From JASLDZ01 sp964242895 (GTDB lineage Bacteria; Pseudomonadota; Alphaproteobacteria; Caulobacterales; Caulobacteraceae), in the NCBI GenBank assembly GCA_964242895.1, contig CAXTBN010000002.1, positions 1 to 64,000 of the forward strand: a stretch of DNA of 64,000 nt. Direction: 5' to 3'. The notes under the pieces are model-generated. The model worked only from the letters and a program-made list of their open reading frames with translations. It did no database searches and was not told the origin of the DNA. Made by a program: the position numbers and the translations under genes. Of the stretch, positions 45,549 through 53,533 are shown one piece after another. How positions within the stretch are numbered: position 1 is the stretch's first letter; each line of letters begins with the position of its first letter.

Positions 45549-46432
45549 CGGACCACCTTCACGTCGCTCTCGTCGCCGGTTCGGAAGACGCGCACCACGG
45601 AGCCGTCGGCCGGGCTGCGCTGTATGTCGCCGGTGCTCGTGCCTCCCGCCGCGTCTGCGTAAGAGCGGAGCACCAGGGTCAGCTCGCCCTGCGCGCGGGC
45701 CAGCACCACGTCTTCCGCCTGAGCGGGTGAGAGCTCGAGCGTGGCGGTGGCGCCTTGCTGGGTCATCGCCCGTGGGTCGGCCTTGTTGCTCTGATCGATC
45801 GCCATCACGCGCACGTTGCGCATGACGGTGAAGGACTTCACCGGCGCATTGGTCGGCTTCTGGACCTGGACCACGTCCACGTGGTCGCCGGGCAGGATGA
45901 AGCCGCCCGCCGCGTTCTCCGCGGACAGCGGCACGGCCACCGCGCGCATCCCCGGCTGGAGCGTGACGGCCATGACGCCCCCGGCGCCGGCGCGGACCAC
46001 CTTCTTGTCGGTGACCGGCTCGCCCGCCGAGATGCTCTCGCGCACCACGGCCCCGTACCACGCGGCGACGCGGCCGCCGCCGTCGGCGCCCATGGCCGCC
46101 TTGGCCGCGCTCGCCGCGCCGCCGGCCGCCGCCACCGCCTTGCCGGTCAGGCCGGTCGGAGCCGCCGCGGCGTTCGCACCGTCGGTGACGTAGGAGGCGT
46201 TCACACCCTCCATAGGCCACGCCTGCCAGCCGATGTTGGAGGCGTCCATCCGGTCGCCGACCTGCAGGTCGCGCCGGGCGGTCAGGACGTTGAGAGTCGG
46301 CTTGGGCGGCGGCGCGGCCTGCACGATCACCTTGGGCGCGCGGGGCGTGGCGAAGCCGCGGGCCACGAAGGCGGCGCCGAGGGCGATCACCAGGGCCGTC
46401 AGGCTGATCAGGACGAGGCGGACGCGGCCCAT
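45545..46432 (-). CDS. cpaB: Pilus assembly protein CpaB/RcpC
   Basis: A 295-aa protein with an N-terminal hydrophobic segment (about 6-27) and an SAF domain (VLTARRDLQVGDRMDASNIG, GMRAVAVPLSAENAAGGFIL, PGDHVDVVQVQKPTNAPVKS), which in this family is thought to bind peptidoglycan or the secretin base. An insertion of about 45 residues rich in A and G follows the first SAF strand. It starts 91 bp after cpaA, and a CtrA-like box lies in that spacer. Confidence 0.93.
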   Translation of the reverse strand: MGRVRLVLISLTALVIALGAAFVARGFATPRAPKVIVQAAPPPKPTLNVLTARRDLQVGDRMDASNIGWQAWPMEGVNASYVTDGANAAAAPTGLTGKAVAAAGGAASAAKAAMGADGGGRVAAWYGAVVRESISAGEPVTDKKVVRAGAGGVMAVTLQPGMRAVAVPLSAENAAGGFILPGDHVDVVQVQKPTNAPVKSFTVMRNVRVMAIDQSNKADPRAMTQQGATATLELSPAQAEDVVLARAQGELTLVLRSYADAAGGTSTGDIQRSPADGSVVRVFRTGDESDVKVVR

Positions 46433-46512
46433 CGGTCACTCCAGTCGCGGCCGCGCCCCTGTTCGATACGGGACGCGGCTGTCGCGATCACGGCCAGGAT
46501 GGAGGCCGCGCG

Positions 46513-46527
46513 TTAACGGCCGCCTAA
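46513..46527 (-). promoter_or_regulatory. Candidate CtrA-binding box before cpaB
   Basis: Read on the minus strand, TTAG-GCGGCCG-TTAAC matches TTAA-N7-TTAAC in all but one position. It overlaps the cpaA stop codon and lies 80 bp before the cpaB start, suggesting cpaB onward has its own promoter. Confidence 0.5.
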
Positions 46528-47048
46528 ATGGTGAATCGCACCCCGAGCGCCGTGGCGACGGGGCTGTGCGGGAAGGCGGCCAGGGCCCCGGCGGCGATCG
46601 CGACGCCGTACGGCACGCCCTCGCCCCGGGTCAGCAGCCGCTGCGCCCAGAGGGGGCCGAAGCCGGGCGCCAGCTCGGCCGCGCGGCGGCCCAGCACCAG
46701 CGCGCCCGCCAGCACGCCTCCGGCCACCGCCGTCCACAGCAGGAAGGGCGCGGCGGCCGAGGCGCCCAGCCACAGGCCGCAGGCGGCGAACATCTTGGCG
46801 TCGCCGCCGCCGACCCACCCGAAGACGAACATGATCATGCCCGCCAGCAGCGCCGCGCCTCCGGTGGCTAGGGCGAAAGCCCAGGCGGCGGGGGGCAGGT
46901 GGGCGAACAGCGCCGCGGGCGCGAAGGCCGCCGCGGTGAGCAGCGTCAGCCGGTTGGGGATGGTCAGCGTGGTGGCGTCGCGCAGGGCCGCCCAGACCAC
47001 CAGGGTCGGGAACGCGCAGGCGACGAGAAGAGCGGGAAGGCCGGACAT
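46524..47048 (-). CDS. cpaA: Prepilin peptidase CpaA
   Basis: A 174-aa polytopic type IV prepilin peptidase (A24 family) that removes the leader from Flp pilins and pseudopilins. The two catalytic aspartates are in AALRDATTLTIPNRLTLL and GWVGGGDAKMFAACGLWLG. Five or six hydrophobic helices are visible, with no N-terminal methylase zinc domain, as in other CpaA/TadV proteins. It follows the second pilin gene after 67 bp. Confidence 0.95.
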   Translation of the reverse strand: MSGLPALLVACAFPTLVVWAALRDATTLTIPNRLTLLTAAAFAPAALFAHLPPAAWAFALATGGAALLAGMIMFVFGWVGGGDAKMFAACGLWLGASAAAPFLLWTAVAGGVLAGALVLGRRAAELAPGFGPLWAQRLLTRGEGVPYGVAIAAGALAAFPHSPVATALGVRFTI

Positions 47049-47115
47049 GTCGAGGGAGGCTCCGCGATGCGAGCCTGGATCGTCACGGCGAAACTTTAAA
47101 GAACGATGGTCGCGA

Positions 47116-47292
47116 TCAGCTTCCGAGCTTAGCTGACGCGACGTTGACGCGATTGTAGAGGGCGGTGCCGGTGGCCGTCACCGCGCCGACCACCACGAGG
47201 GCTAGGAGCGCGAGCAACAGGCCGTACTCCACGGCCGTGGCGCCGGCGTCAGCGGCGAAGAATCGGCGCAGGCGCTGAAATGGGTGTCGCAT
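47116..47292 (-). CDS. Flp/Fap-type pilin, second copy
   Basis: A 58-aa pilin precursor, MRHPFQRLRRFFAADAGATA then VEYGLLLALLALVVVG. The basic leader ends before GATAVEYGLL, the Flp cleavage motif with the +5 glutamate and +6 tyrosine, followed by a hydrophobic helix. The start is set at this ATG because GGGAG precedes it by 5 nt; an ATG four codons upstream has no Shine-Dalgarno. It differs from the first pilin mainly after the hydrophobic helix. It could be a minor pilin or an alternative major subunit. Confidence 0.88.
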   Translation of the reverse strand: MRHPFQRLRRFFAADAGATAVEYGLLLALLALVVVGAVTATGTALYNRVNVASAKLGS

Positions 47293-47335
47293 CGAAACTC
47301 CCATCGCGACGAGCGCGAGAGCGGAAAGTGCGAAG

Positions 47336-47360
47336 GTCGCGGCGACGCTGTCGCCGCGAC
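47336..47360 (-). terminator. Hairpin between the two pilin genes
   Basis: A perfect 10-bp stem GTCGCGGCGA/TCGCCGCGAC with a 5-nt loop, 48 nt downstream of the pilA stop on the minus strand. There is no T-tract. It may partially end the pilA message or stabilise its 3' end, giving far more pilin than cpa transcripts. Confidence 0.55.
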
Positions 47361-47363
47361 CCT

Positions 47364-47381
47364 CAGAACACCGGTGTTCTG
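47364..47381. repeat. Perfect 18-bp palindrome CAGAACACCGGTGTTCTG
   Basis: A gap-free inverted repeat between the pilA stop and the second pilin gene, directly beside the 10-bp hairpin. It could be a regulator operator for the second pilin and cpa genes or part of a double-hairpin terminator. Confidence 0.7.
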
Positions 47382-47407
47382 GGACCAGTGTTACTCGCGC
47401 TTGGCTG

Positions 47408-47575
47408 TTACGAGCCGACCTTGGTCGCGATGGTGTTGAACTTGGAGGACAGATTGGTGCCGAGGGTGGTCACGGCCGTAATGATCACGACGGCGATGAG
47501 GGCGGCGATCAGGCCGTACTCGATGGCGGTGGCGCCGGACTCGTCCTTGGCGAAGCGGTTGAGGAATTGCGTCAT
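47408..47575 (-). CDS. pilA: Flp pilin PilA (major subunit)
   Basis: A 55-aa prepilin, MTQFLNRFAKDESGATAIEY then GLIAALIAVVIITAVTTLG and a polar tail ending ATKVGS. It is very close to Caulobacter PilA over the first 45 residues. CpaA would cleave after the glycine before ATAIEY, leaving the mature pilin of about 41 residues. AAGGAGA precedes the start at a good distance. It is the first gene on its strand, with a 300-bp upstream region holding a leader hairpin and a CtrA-like box. Confidence 0.95.
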   Translation of the reverse strand: MTQFLNRFAKDESGATAIEYGLIAALIAVVIITAVTTLGTNLSSKFNTIATKVGS

Positions 47576-47879
47576 GGTGGTCTCTCCTTAGGGGCTGAGG
47601 TGGAACGACTTAGAGAGCCGTTCCGCTCTCTCGTCCCTGAACACGAGATGCAATTTGGAGGGGCCCGCTTAACATCGAGTGAAAGCCGAATGGCGTTGTC
47701 GAGCAACGTAGTTAATGAGCGTCAACTATGATTGGACCACAGCTATCGATTGCTGGACGAGTGCTTCAGCGGCAAGCGCGTCCAGATCGCGTTGACCGAT
47801 TGTTGACGGTCGCGGCTGCAGGATCACGCGCATGCCCGGCCTCACCCGGCCGTGGTCGCCTCTCCTTAAGGACGCACCC
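47576..47879. promoter_or_regulatory. Divergent intergenic region upstream of pilA
   Basis: About 300 bp without a confident gene, clearly richer in A+T than its surroundings. It holds the pilA Shine-Dalgarno, a leader hairpin AGAGAG/CTCTCT (47612-47631), a CtrA-like box (47669-47683) and a short CGTTG/CAACG dyad (47694-47708). A weak in-frame ATG at 47832 for the plus-strand gene is not favoured. Both divergent units probably start here. Confidence 0.75.
47669..47683 (-). promoter_or_regulatory. Candidate CtrA-binding box before pilA
   Basis: TTAA-CATCGAG-TGAA on the plus strand (TTCA-N7-TTAA on the pilA strand) fits the CtrA consensus in 7 of 8 positions, 93 bp before the pilA start. Caulobacter pilA is directly activated by CtrA, so the position agrees with known biology. 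Confidence 0.55.
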
Positions 47880-48413
47880 TTGCGCTTCCCCGCCCCCATC
47901 GCCGTTCCCCTGCTCGCCGCAGGGCTGGCGTGCGCCGCCGGCCAGGCCGCGCACGCAACCACGCTCGTTGTTGCGGTGAACCACAGCGTGCGCCTGCCCG
48001 TAGCGGGGCGCGCCGCCTCCGTGGTGGTGGGCAATGCGGCCGTCGCCGATGTCTCGGTGGTCGACAGCCATACGGTGTTCGTCACCGGCAAGAGCGCCGG
48101 CTCGACCGACGTTTCGGTGGTCGACCCGCTCGGCCGCACCGTCTACGCCGCCGACGTCGCCGTCAGCGCTGGGGGCGGAGCGCCCGTCACCGTCCATCGC
48201 GCGGGCGTGACGTCCGAGATGGCCTGCGACCCCCGATGCGCGGCTCCGGGCCAGCCGAAGGCGACGGGCATGACCGCGCTGATGCAGGACATCGCCGAGA
48301 TGACCGCCGCCAAGGCGGGCGCCGTCCCGCCGATCGCCTCCACACCGACGGCTCTGCCCGGCGCGCTTCCGTTCGCGGGCGCACCTTCGGCCTTCCCTCC
48401 CACCTCGCGCTGA
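47880..48413 (+). CDS. Stand-alone pilus-assembly N-terminal domain protein
   Basis: A 177-aa exported protein. A TTG start preceded by TAAGGA gives a clean signal peptide (LRFPAPIAVPLLAAGLACAA, cleaving near AAHA). The mature protein is one domain, HSVRLPVAGRAASVVVGNAA, VADVSVVDSHTVFVTGKSAG, STDVSVVDPLGRTVYAADVA, matching the N-terminal domain of CpaC-type secretins but with no secretin channel. A Pro/Ala tail follows with a CDPRC pair. It may be a periplasmic partner of CpaC; the Caulobacter cluster has a comparable gene (possibly cpaI, from memory). An ATG 16 codons upstream is the alternative start. Confidence 0.8.
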   Translation: MRFPAPIAVPLLAAGLACAAGQAAHATTLVVAVNHSVRLPVAGRAASVVVGNAAVADVSVVDSHTVFVTGKSAGSTDVSVVDPLGRTVYAADVAVSAGGGAPVTVHRAGVTSEMACDPRCAAPGQPKATGMTALMQDIAEMTAAKAGAVPPIASTPTALPGALPFAGAPSAFPPTSR

Positions 48414-48423
48414 CGAGCCGATC

Positions 48424-48948
48424 GTGGCCACCCGCCTGCGCGACTTCCTGCGAGACCGCCGCGGCGCCACCGCGGTGGAGTTCGCCCTGGTGGCGCTTCC
48501 CTTCATCATCATGATGCTGGCGATCTTCGAGTACGCGATCGTCTATCTGGTCACGGTCACGCTCGACAGCGCCACGACGGACGCAGCCCGCCTCATAAAG
48601 ACGGGCCAAGCCCAGCAGTCCTCCATGACGTCGACACAGTTCAAGTCCCTGGTGTGCAGCGACATGGGCTGGCTTACGTCCCAGTGTAACGCGAGCCTCT
48701 ACGTGGATGCGCGGGTGTTCAGCAATTTCGCGGGGGAGAGCTCGCCGACGCCCGTATCCAAGGGAAGCTTCAACCAGAGCCAGCTGCAGTTCAGCATCGG
48801 CGGCCCCGGCAGCATCGTGCTGGTGACGACCTATTTCCAATGGACGCTGCTGACCCCGGCCCTGCAGGCGGGGCTGTCCAACATGTCGGGCGGGATCGAC
48901 GTGATCACGGCGCGCGCCGCCTTCCGCAACGAGCCCTACTCGTCATGA
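48424..48948 (+). CDS. TadE-family pseudopilin
   Basis: A 174-aa protein of the TadE/TadF family. The N-terminus LRDFLRDRRGATAVEFALVA, then LPFIIMMLAIFEYAIVYLV, is a prepilin-like leader with the processing glycine and +5 glutamate and a hydrophobic helix; the rest is periplasmic with two cysteines (LVCSDMGWLTSQCNAS). Minor pseudopilins of this kind are needed for Flp pilus assembly. GTG start 10 bp after the previous stop. Coupled to the next gene by ATGA. Confidence 0.9.
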   Translation: MATRLRDFLRDRRGATAVEFALVALPFIIMMLAIFEYAIVYLVTVTLDSATTDAARLIKTGQAQQSSMTSTQFKSLVCSDMGWLTSQCNASLYVDARVFSNFAGESSPTPVSKGSFNQSQLQFSIGGPGSIVLVTTYFQWTLLTPALQAGLSNMSGGIDVITARAAFRNEPYSS

Positions 48949-49487
48949 GCCCCCTGCGCCGGCTGCGCGCGCTGCGGCGCGACGCGCGCGGAACCTCCGC
49001 GCTCGAGTTCGCCATCATCGCCCCCATGATGATCGGCGTCTTCTTCGGGCTCGTCGAAGTAGGCCAGATCATCATGGCCGGCCGTCGTACGGGGCACGCC
49101 GCGAGCACGCTCAGCGACCTCGTGGCCCAGCAGCAGACCACCACGCCCGCAGGCCTGACCGATTGCTTCGCGGCCGGCGCGCAGATGTTGACGCCTCTGC
49201 CTACGGCTCCGCTGACCATGAAGATCAGCAGCGTGACCCTGCAGTCCAACGGAAAGTCCACCGTGGACTGGAGCCAAGCCCAAGGCACGGCCGTCGACAC
49301 CAAGGGCGCGGTGTATACGCCTCCGGCGGGCATGCTGACCAACACGGGCGACTCCATGATCGTCGCCACCGCCAACTATACGCTGGTCCAGGCGTCCAAC
49401 TACGTGATCACCCACAATCTCAGCTTCACCCGGGTGTCCTACGCCAAGCCGCGCGACGGCTCGCAGGTGACCTGCTCCACCTGTTGA
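48945..49487 (+). CDS. TadE/TadG-family pseudopilin, second copy
   Basis: A 180-aa protein with the same leader pattern (LRRDARGTSALEFAIIAPMM, then IGVFFGLVEVGQIIMAGRR) followed by a periplasmic domain with cysteines at DCFAAG and at the C-terminal CSTC. It forms a pair with the preceding gene, as in other tad loci. A TadG protein with a von Willebrand domain, common in such loci, is not present in the window. Confidence 0.9.
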   Translation: MSPLRRLRALRRDARGTSALEFAIIAPMMIGVFFGLVEVGQIIMAGRRTGHAASTLSDLVAQQQTTTPAGLTDCFAAGAQMLTPLPTAPLTMKISSVTLQSNGKSTVDWSQAQGTAVDTKGAVYTPPAGMLTNTGDSMIVATANYTLVQASNYVITHNLSFTRVSYAKPRDGSQVTCSTC

Positions 49488-49540
49488 GCCGCGCCGCCCC
49501 GCCGGGCTGAAACGGAACGGGACGTGCTACATGGGCCGCG

Positions 49541-52048
49541 ATGGACGCGCCCGCGGCCCCGCCGGTCCCCGACCTCCTGCCGCCGCGCTTCGCCGACTGG
49601 TTCGCCGGCCGCGGCTGGAGCGTCCGCACCCACCAGCTGGCCATGGTCGAGGCCGCGCACGCGGGCGACCACGCGCTCCTGATCGCGCCCACCGGGGGCG
49701 GCAAGACGCTCGCCGGCTTCCTGCCGAGCCTGCTGGAGCTGGCCGACCGGCCCGCCTCCGCCGAGCCGCGGGGCGTGCACACCCTCTACATCAGCCCGCT
49801 CAAGGCGCTGGCGATCGACATCGAGCGCAACCTCGGTGCGCCCGTGCACGAGATGCGCTTGCCCGTCACGGTGGAGAGCCGCACGGGCGACACCAACCAG
49901 GCCAAGAAGCAGCGCCAGCGCTCCACCCCGCCCGACATCCTGCTCACCACGCCCGAGCAGCTGGCGCTGTTCTGCGCTTGGGAGGGCGCGCGCGACTACT
50001 TCCACGACCTCAGGTGCGTGATCCTGGACGAGATCCACGTGCTGCACGCCAGCAAGCGCGGCGACCTGCTGAACCTCGGCCTCGCCCGCCTGCAGAGCTT
50101 CGCACCCGCGCTGCGGCGCGTAGGCCTCTCCGCCACGGTGGATGAGCCGGAGCGGCTGCGCGCGTGGCTGTCGCCCGGCGCGCCCGAGCTCGTGCGCATG
50201 GTCCGCGGCGCGCCGGGGGCCGAGCCAATCGTGGAGGTGATGATCCCCGGCGGCCACGCGCCCTGGAGCGGTCACCACGCCGAGCACGCCATGGCCGACG
50301 TGTACAAGCGCATCCAGGGCGCGGGCACCTCGCTGGTGTTCGTCAACACGCGCTGGCAGGCCGAGTTCGCCTTCCAGAAGCTGTGGGAGATCAACGACGA
50401 CGGCCTGCCCATCGCGCTGCACCACGGCTCCATGGCCGCCGAGCAGCGCCGCAAGGTGGAGGCCGCCATGGGCCGCGGCGGGCTGCGTGCGGTGGTGTGC
50501 ACCTCCACGCTCGACCTCGGCATCGACTGGGGAGACGTGGACCTCGTGATCCAGCTGTCCGCGCCCAAGGGCTCCAGCCGCATGGTCCAGCGCATCGGCC
50601 GCGCCAACCATCGCCTGGACGAGCCGAGCCGGGCGCTCCTGGTGCCCGCCAACCGGTTCGAGGTGCTGGAGTGCTTCGCCGCACAGGAGGCGGTGGCCGC
50701 CAACGCGCTCGACGGCGACCCGCCGCACGACGGCACGCTCGACACGCTGGCCCAGCACGTCATGGGCGTGGCCTGCTCCGAGCCGTTCGACGCCGTGGCG
50801 CTGTACGAAGAGGTGATCAGCGCCGGCGCCTATCGCGACCTCCGCTGGGAGGACTGGGAGACGGTGGTCGAGTTCGTCTCCACGGGCGGCTACGCGCTCA
50901 AGAGCTACGACAAATTCCGCCGCATCGTGCAGGGCCGCGACAAGCTGTGGAAGGTGCGCACCGCCGACGTCGCGCGCCGGCACCGCATGAACGTGGGCGC
51001 GATCCAGACCGCCGGTACGCTGAACATCCGCATCGGCGGCGAGAAGCGCGCCGTCCCCGGCCGCAAGATCGGCGAGGCGGAGGAGTGGTACTTCGAGCAG
51101 CTGGTCGCGGGCGACACCTTCCTTTTCGCCGGCGAAGTCTGGAAGTACCTCGGCATCCGCGGCATGGACGCCCTGGTCCAGCCCGCCAAGGACAAGGACC
51201 CCAAAATCCCCAGCTGGGGCGGGAGCAAGTTCCCGCTCTCCACCTATCTCGCCAAGCGCGTGCGCCGGCTGATCGAGGACGAGGCCGGCTGGGCGCGCCT
51301 GCCCGAGGACGTGCGCGAGTGGCTGGAGATCCAGCGCGCCCGCTCTGTGATCCCCAAGACCGACGACATGCTGCTGGAGACCTTCGCGCGCGGGAAGCGC
51401 AACTACATGGTCGGCTACCCCTTTGAGGGGCGGCTGGCGCACACCACGCTGGCCATGCTGCTGACGCGGCGGCTGGAGCGGGCGGGGGCCGGGCCGCTCG
51501 GCTTCGTCTGCAACGACTACGCCTTCTCCATCTGGGCGGTGAAGCCCATGGGCGGACTCGATCTCGACTCCTTGTTCTCGCAGGACATGCTCGGCGACGA
51601 CCTCGAGGCCTGGCTGGACGAGAGCTACATGATGAAGCGCACGTTCAAGGGCTGCGCGCAGATCTCGGGCCTGATCGAGCGCCGCATTCCCGGCGGCGAG
51701 AAGAGCGGGCGGCAGATGACCGTCTCCACCGACCTGATCTACGACGTGCTGCGCCGCCACCAGCCCGACCACCTGCTGCTGCGCTGCGCCCGCTCCGACG
51801 CCGCCGCAGGCCTGCTGGACGTGGCGCGGCTGGGTGCGCTGCTGGACCGCATCCGCGGCCGCATCACGCACCGCGACCTTCCGCGGGTGTCGCCCTTCGC
51901 CGTCCCCGTGCTGTTGGAGATCGGCCGCGAACGCGTGCGCGGCTCGGGCGAGGACATGGTGCTGGCCGAAAACGAGAGCGAGCTGGTCGCCGAAGCCCTG
52001 TGGCTGGAGGGCGCGCTCGACACGGTGGGCGAGGGGCTCACCGCGTGA
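49541..52048 (+). CDS. Ligase-associated DEXH-box helicase (Lhr-like)
   Basis: An 835-aa superfamily 2 helicase. RecA domain 1 has LLIAPTGGGKTLAGFLPSLL (Walker A), TLYISPLKALAIDIERNL, ILLTTPEQLALF and VILDEIHVLHASKRGDLL (DEIH). Domain 2 has SLVFVNTRWQAEFAFQKLWE, VVCTSTLDLGIDWGDVDLVI and SRMVQRIGRANHRLDEPSRA. A long C-terminal winged-helix and Lhr-specific region follows. This family travels with an ATP-dependent DNA ligase, an exonuclease and PdeM in a DNA-repair set; here only PdeM is adjacent. Confidence 0.95.
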   Translation: MDAPAAPPVPDLLPPRFADWFAGRGWSVRTHQLAMVEAAHAGDHALLIAPTGGGKTLAGFLPSLLELADRPASAEPRGVHTLYISPLKALAIDIERNLGAPVHEMRLPVTVESRTGDTNQAKKQRQRSTPPDILLTTPEQLALFCAWEGARDYFHDLRCVILDEIHVLHASKRGDLLNLGLARLQSFAPALRRVGLSATVDEPERLRAWLSPGAPELVRMVRGAPGAEPIVEVMIPGGHAPWSGHHAEHAMADVYKRIQGAGTSLVFVNTRWQAEFAFQKLWEINDDGLPIALHHGSMAAEQRRKVEAAMGRGGLRAVVCTSTLDLGIDWGDVDLVIQLSAPKGSSRMVQRIGRANHRLDEPSRALLVPANRFEVLECFAAQEAVAANALDGDPPHDGTLDTLAQHVMGVACSEPFDAVALYEEVISAGAYRDLRWEDWETVVEFVSTGGYALKSYDKFRRIVQGRDKLWKVRTADVARRHRMNVGAIQTAGTLNIRIGGEKRAVPGRKIGEAEEWYFEQLVAGDTFLFAGEVWKYLGIRGMDALVQPAKDKDPKIPSWGGSKFPLSTYLAKRVRRLIEDEAGWARLPEDVREWLEIQRARSVIPKTDDMLLETFARGKRNYMVGYPFEGRLAHTTLAMLLTRRLERAGAGPLGFVCNDYAFSIWAVKPMGGLDLDSLFSQDMLGDDLEAWLDESYMMKRTFKGCAQISGLIERRIPGGEKSGRQMTVSTDLIYDVLRRHQPDHLLLRCARSDAAAGLLDVARLGALLDRIRGRITHRDLPRVSPFAVPVLLEIGRERVRGSGEDMVLAENESELVAEALWLEGALDTVGEGLTA

Positions 52049-52779
52049 CGAGCCCTGCGCGTTCCACCCCCATGGCGCGGACCGAGTGCGGCACCCTGTG
52101 GCTGACGATCGCGGGCGCGACCTGCGGCCTCACCTGTGCGGGCGCGCTGTGGCTGCCGCGCACGCGCACGCTCGTGGCCGGCGACCTGCACCTGGAGAAG
52201 GGCTCCTCGCGCGCCCGCCGCGGCGAGCTCCTGCCTCCCTACGACACCCGCCACACGCTGGACCGGCTCGACGCGGAGCTCGCGCGTTTCGCGCCGGAGA
52301 CGCTGGTGCTGCTGGGCGACAGCTTCCACGACCCCCGCGCCGTGGAGCGCCTCCTGCCCGAGGACGCGCTGCGGATCACGCTGCTGGCGCGCGGCCGCCG
52401 GCTGGTGTGGATCGAGGGCAACCACGACGTGCGCCGCGGTGTCTCCGCGCTCGGCGGCCTGCCCGGTGAGGTGAGCGAGGCGGTGGAGGCCGAGGGCCTG
52501 ACGCTCCGTCACGAGCCGCTGCCCGGCCTGCGCCCCGGCGAGGTCGCCGGCCACCTGCATCCGGCGGCGCGCGTGTCCGCCGCCGGCCGCGCCGTGCGCC
52601 GCCGCGCCTTTCTGACGGACGGCGAGCGGCTGATCCTGCCCGCCTTCGGCGCCTACGCCGGCGGCCTCAATGCGCTCGACCCGGCGTTCCACGGCCTGTT
52701 CGCGCGGCCGCCCACGGCCGCCATGCTGGGCGACGACAAGGTGCGCCCGGTGGCTTGGCGCGCGCTGCTGCCCGGCTGA
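52045..52779 (+). CDS. pdeM: Ligase-associated metallophosphoesterase PdeM
   Basis: A 244-aa calcineurin-like phosphoesterase of the ligase-associated repair set, thought to act as a DNA nuclease or end-cleaning enzyme. Metal-site motifs are TLVAGDLHLEKGSS (DxH), VLLGDSFHDPRA (GDxxH variant with D and H), RLVWIEGNHDVRRGVS (GNHD) and GEVAGHLHPAARV (GHxH). All ligands are present. GTG start overlapping the helicase stop (GTGA); an ATG nine codons later is possible. Confidence 0.93.
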   Translation: MTSPARSTPMARTECGTLWLTIAGATCGLTCAGALWLPRTRTLVAGDLHLEKGSSRARRGELLPPYDTRHTLDRLDAELARFAPETLVLLGDSFHDPRAVERLLPEDALRITLLARGRRLVWIEGNHDVRRGVSALGGLPGEVSEAVEAEGLTLRHEPLPGLRPGEVAGHLHPAARVSAAGRAVRRRAFLTDGERLILPAFGAYAGGLNALDPAFHGLFARPPTAAMLGDDKVRPVAWRALLPG

Positions 52780-52881
52780 TCCGAGACCGGTGAAGCGGGA
52801 GTCGCATCCGCGGAGCTCCCGCGCGATATGTCGCGCACGACCGGGCGCTCCGCCTGGGCAACAACGCGGGACGCGACGCCG

Positions 52882-53064
52882 ATGGCGGGGCTGAAGGACA
52901 AGCGCGGCTTCATCGACAAGGAGCGGCTCGACCTCTCCGAGCGGCAGGCCGTCGAGTACTGGATGAAGCGCTGGGGCGTGACGCGCGACCAGCTCACCGC
53001 CGCCCACCGCAAGGTCGGCCGCCTGACCAAGGACCTCGCCGCCGAGCTGGGCAAGAAGCGCTAG
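52882..53064 (+). CDS. DUF3606-like small protein
   Basis: A 60-aa basic protein, MAGLKDKRGFIDKERLDLSE, RQAVEYWMKRWGVTRDQLTA, ending in a basic helix KVGRLTKDLAAELGKKR. It fits DUF3606, a short domain common in proteobacteria and of unknown function; the lysine-rich helices could bind nucleic acid. The start is set at MAGLKDK; the frame is open further upstream but without family similarity. Confidence 0.78.
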   Translation: MAGLKDKRGFIDKERLDLSERQAVEYWMKRWGVTRDQLTAAHRKVGRLTKDLAAELGKKR

Positions 53065-53080
53065 GCCGCTCCGGCCCCGG

Positions 53081-53518
53081 CTACGGGCGCACGTAGATCA
53101 CCACGCCCGCCTGGTCCGGCCGGCCGTAGGGGCCCGACACGTCCACCCAGGTGCGGCCGTTCTCCGCGAGCGTCATGCGGCCCTGGCCGACCGGTGCGCG
53201 GTCCTTGGCCACGACGTAGGTCCACACGTACGGGCTCTCCGCCTTCACGGCGATCGTCATCCCCGGCGTTCCGCCCGGGCGGCGGATGGCCATCGGCGTC
53301 CCGTCCAGCCGGCCGCGATTGTCCTCCTTCAGCGACGGGATCTCCCAGCGCAGCCCGCCCGCGCCGTCGACGGTGAAGCGGTAGTCGGCCGCGGCTTGAT
53401 CCTTGATCGCGGGCGGGTTGCGGTCGGGCGAGAGCACCCAGCGGCCGTTCCAGCCGCTCTCCGACGCCTGCGCCGGAGCGGCGGTGGCGAGCGTGGCGAT
53501 CAGGGCGAGGGCGATCAC
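53081..53518 (-). CDS. Secreted hypothetical protein, 145 aa
   Basis: An exported protein with a signal peptide (about 1-19, ending APAQA). The mature part begins SESGWNGRWVLSPDRNPPAI and contains YRFTVDGAGGLRWEIPSLKE, PMAIRRPGGTPGMTIAVKAE and MTLAENGRTWVDVSG. The GxW...Ld..(S) pattern and beta-rich layout are lipocalin-like, but I recognise no named family. It lies 15 bp downstream of the cysteine-repeat gene on the same strand, so they are probably cotranscribed. Confidence 0.72.
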   Translation of the reverse strand: MIALALIATLATAAPAQASESGWNGRWVLSPDRNPPAIKDQAAADYRFTVDGAGGLRWEIPSLKEDNRGRLDGTPMAIRRPGGTPGMTIAVKAESPYVWTYVVAKDRAPVGQGRMTLAENGRTWVDVSGPYGRPDQAGVVIYVRP

Positions 53519-53533
53519 GGCGGCGGTCGCGCC

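Noticed and set aside
47712..47726. A further CtrA-like box, TTAA-N7-CAAC
   Set aside because: Only 5 of 8 consensus positions match, compared with 7 of 8 in the three boxes reported.
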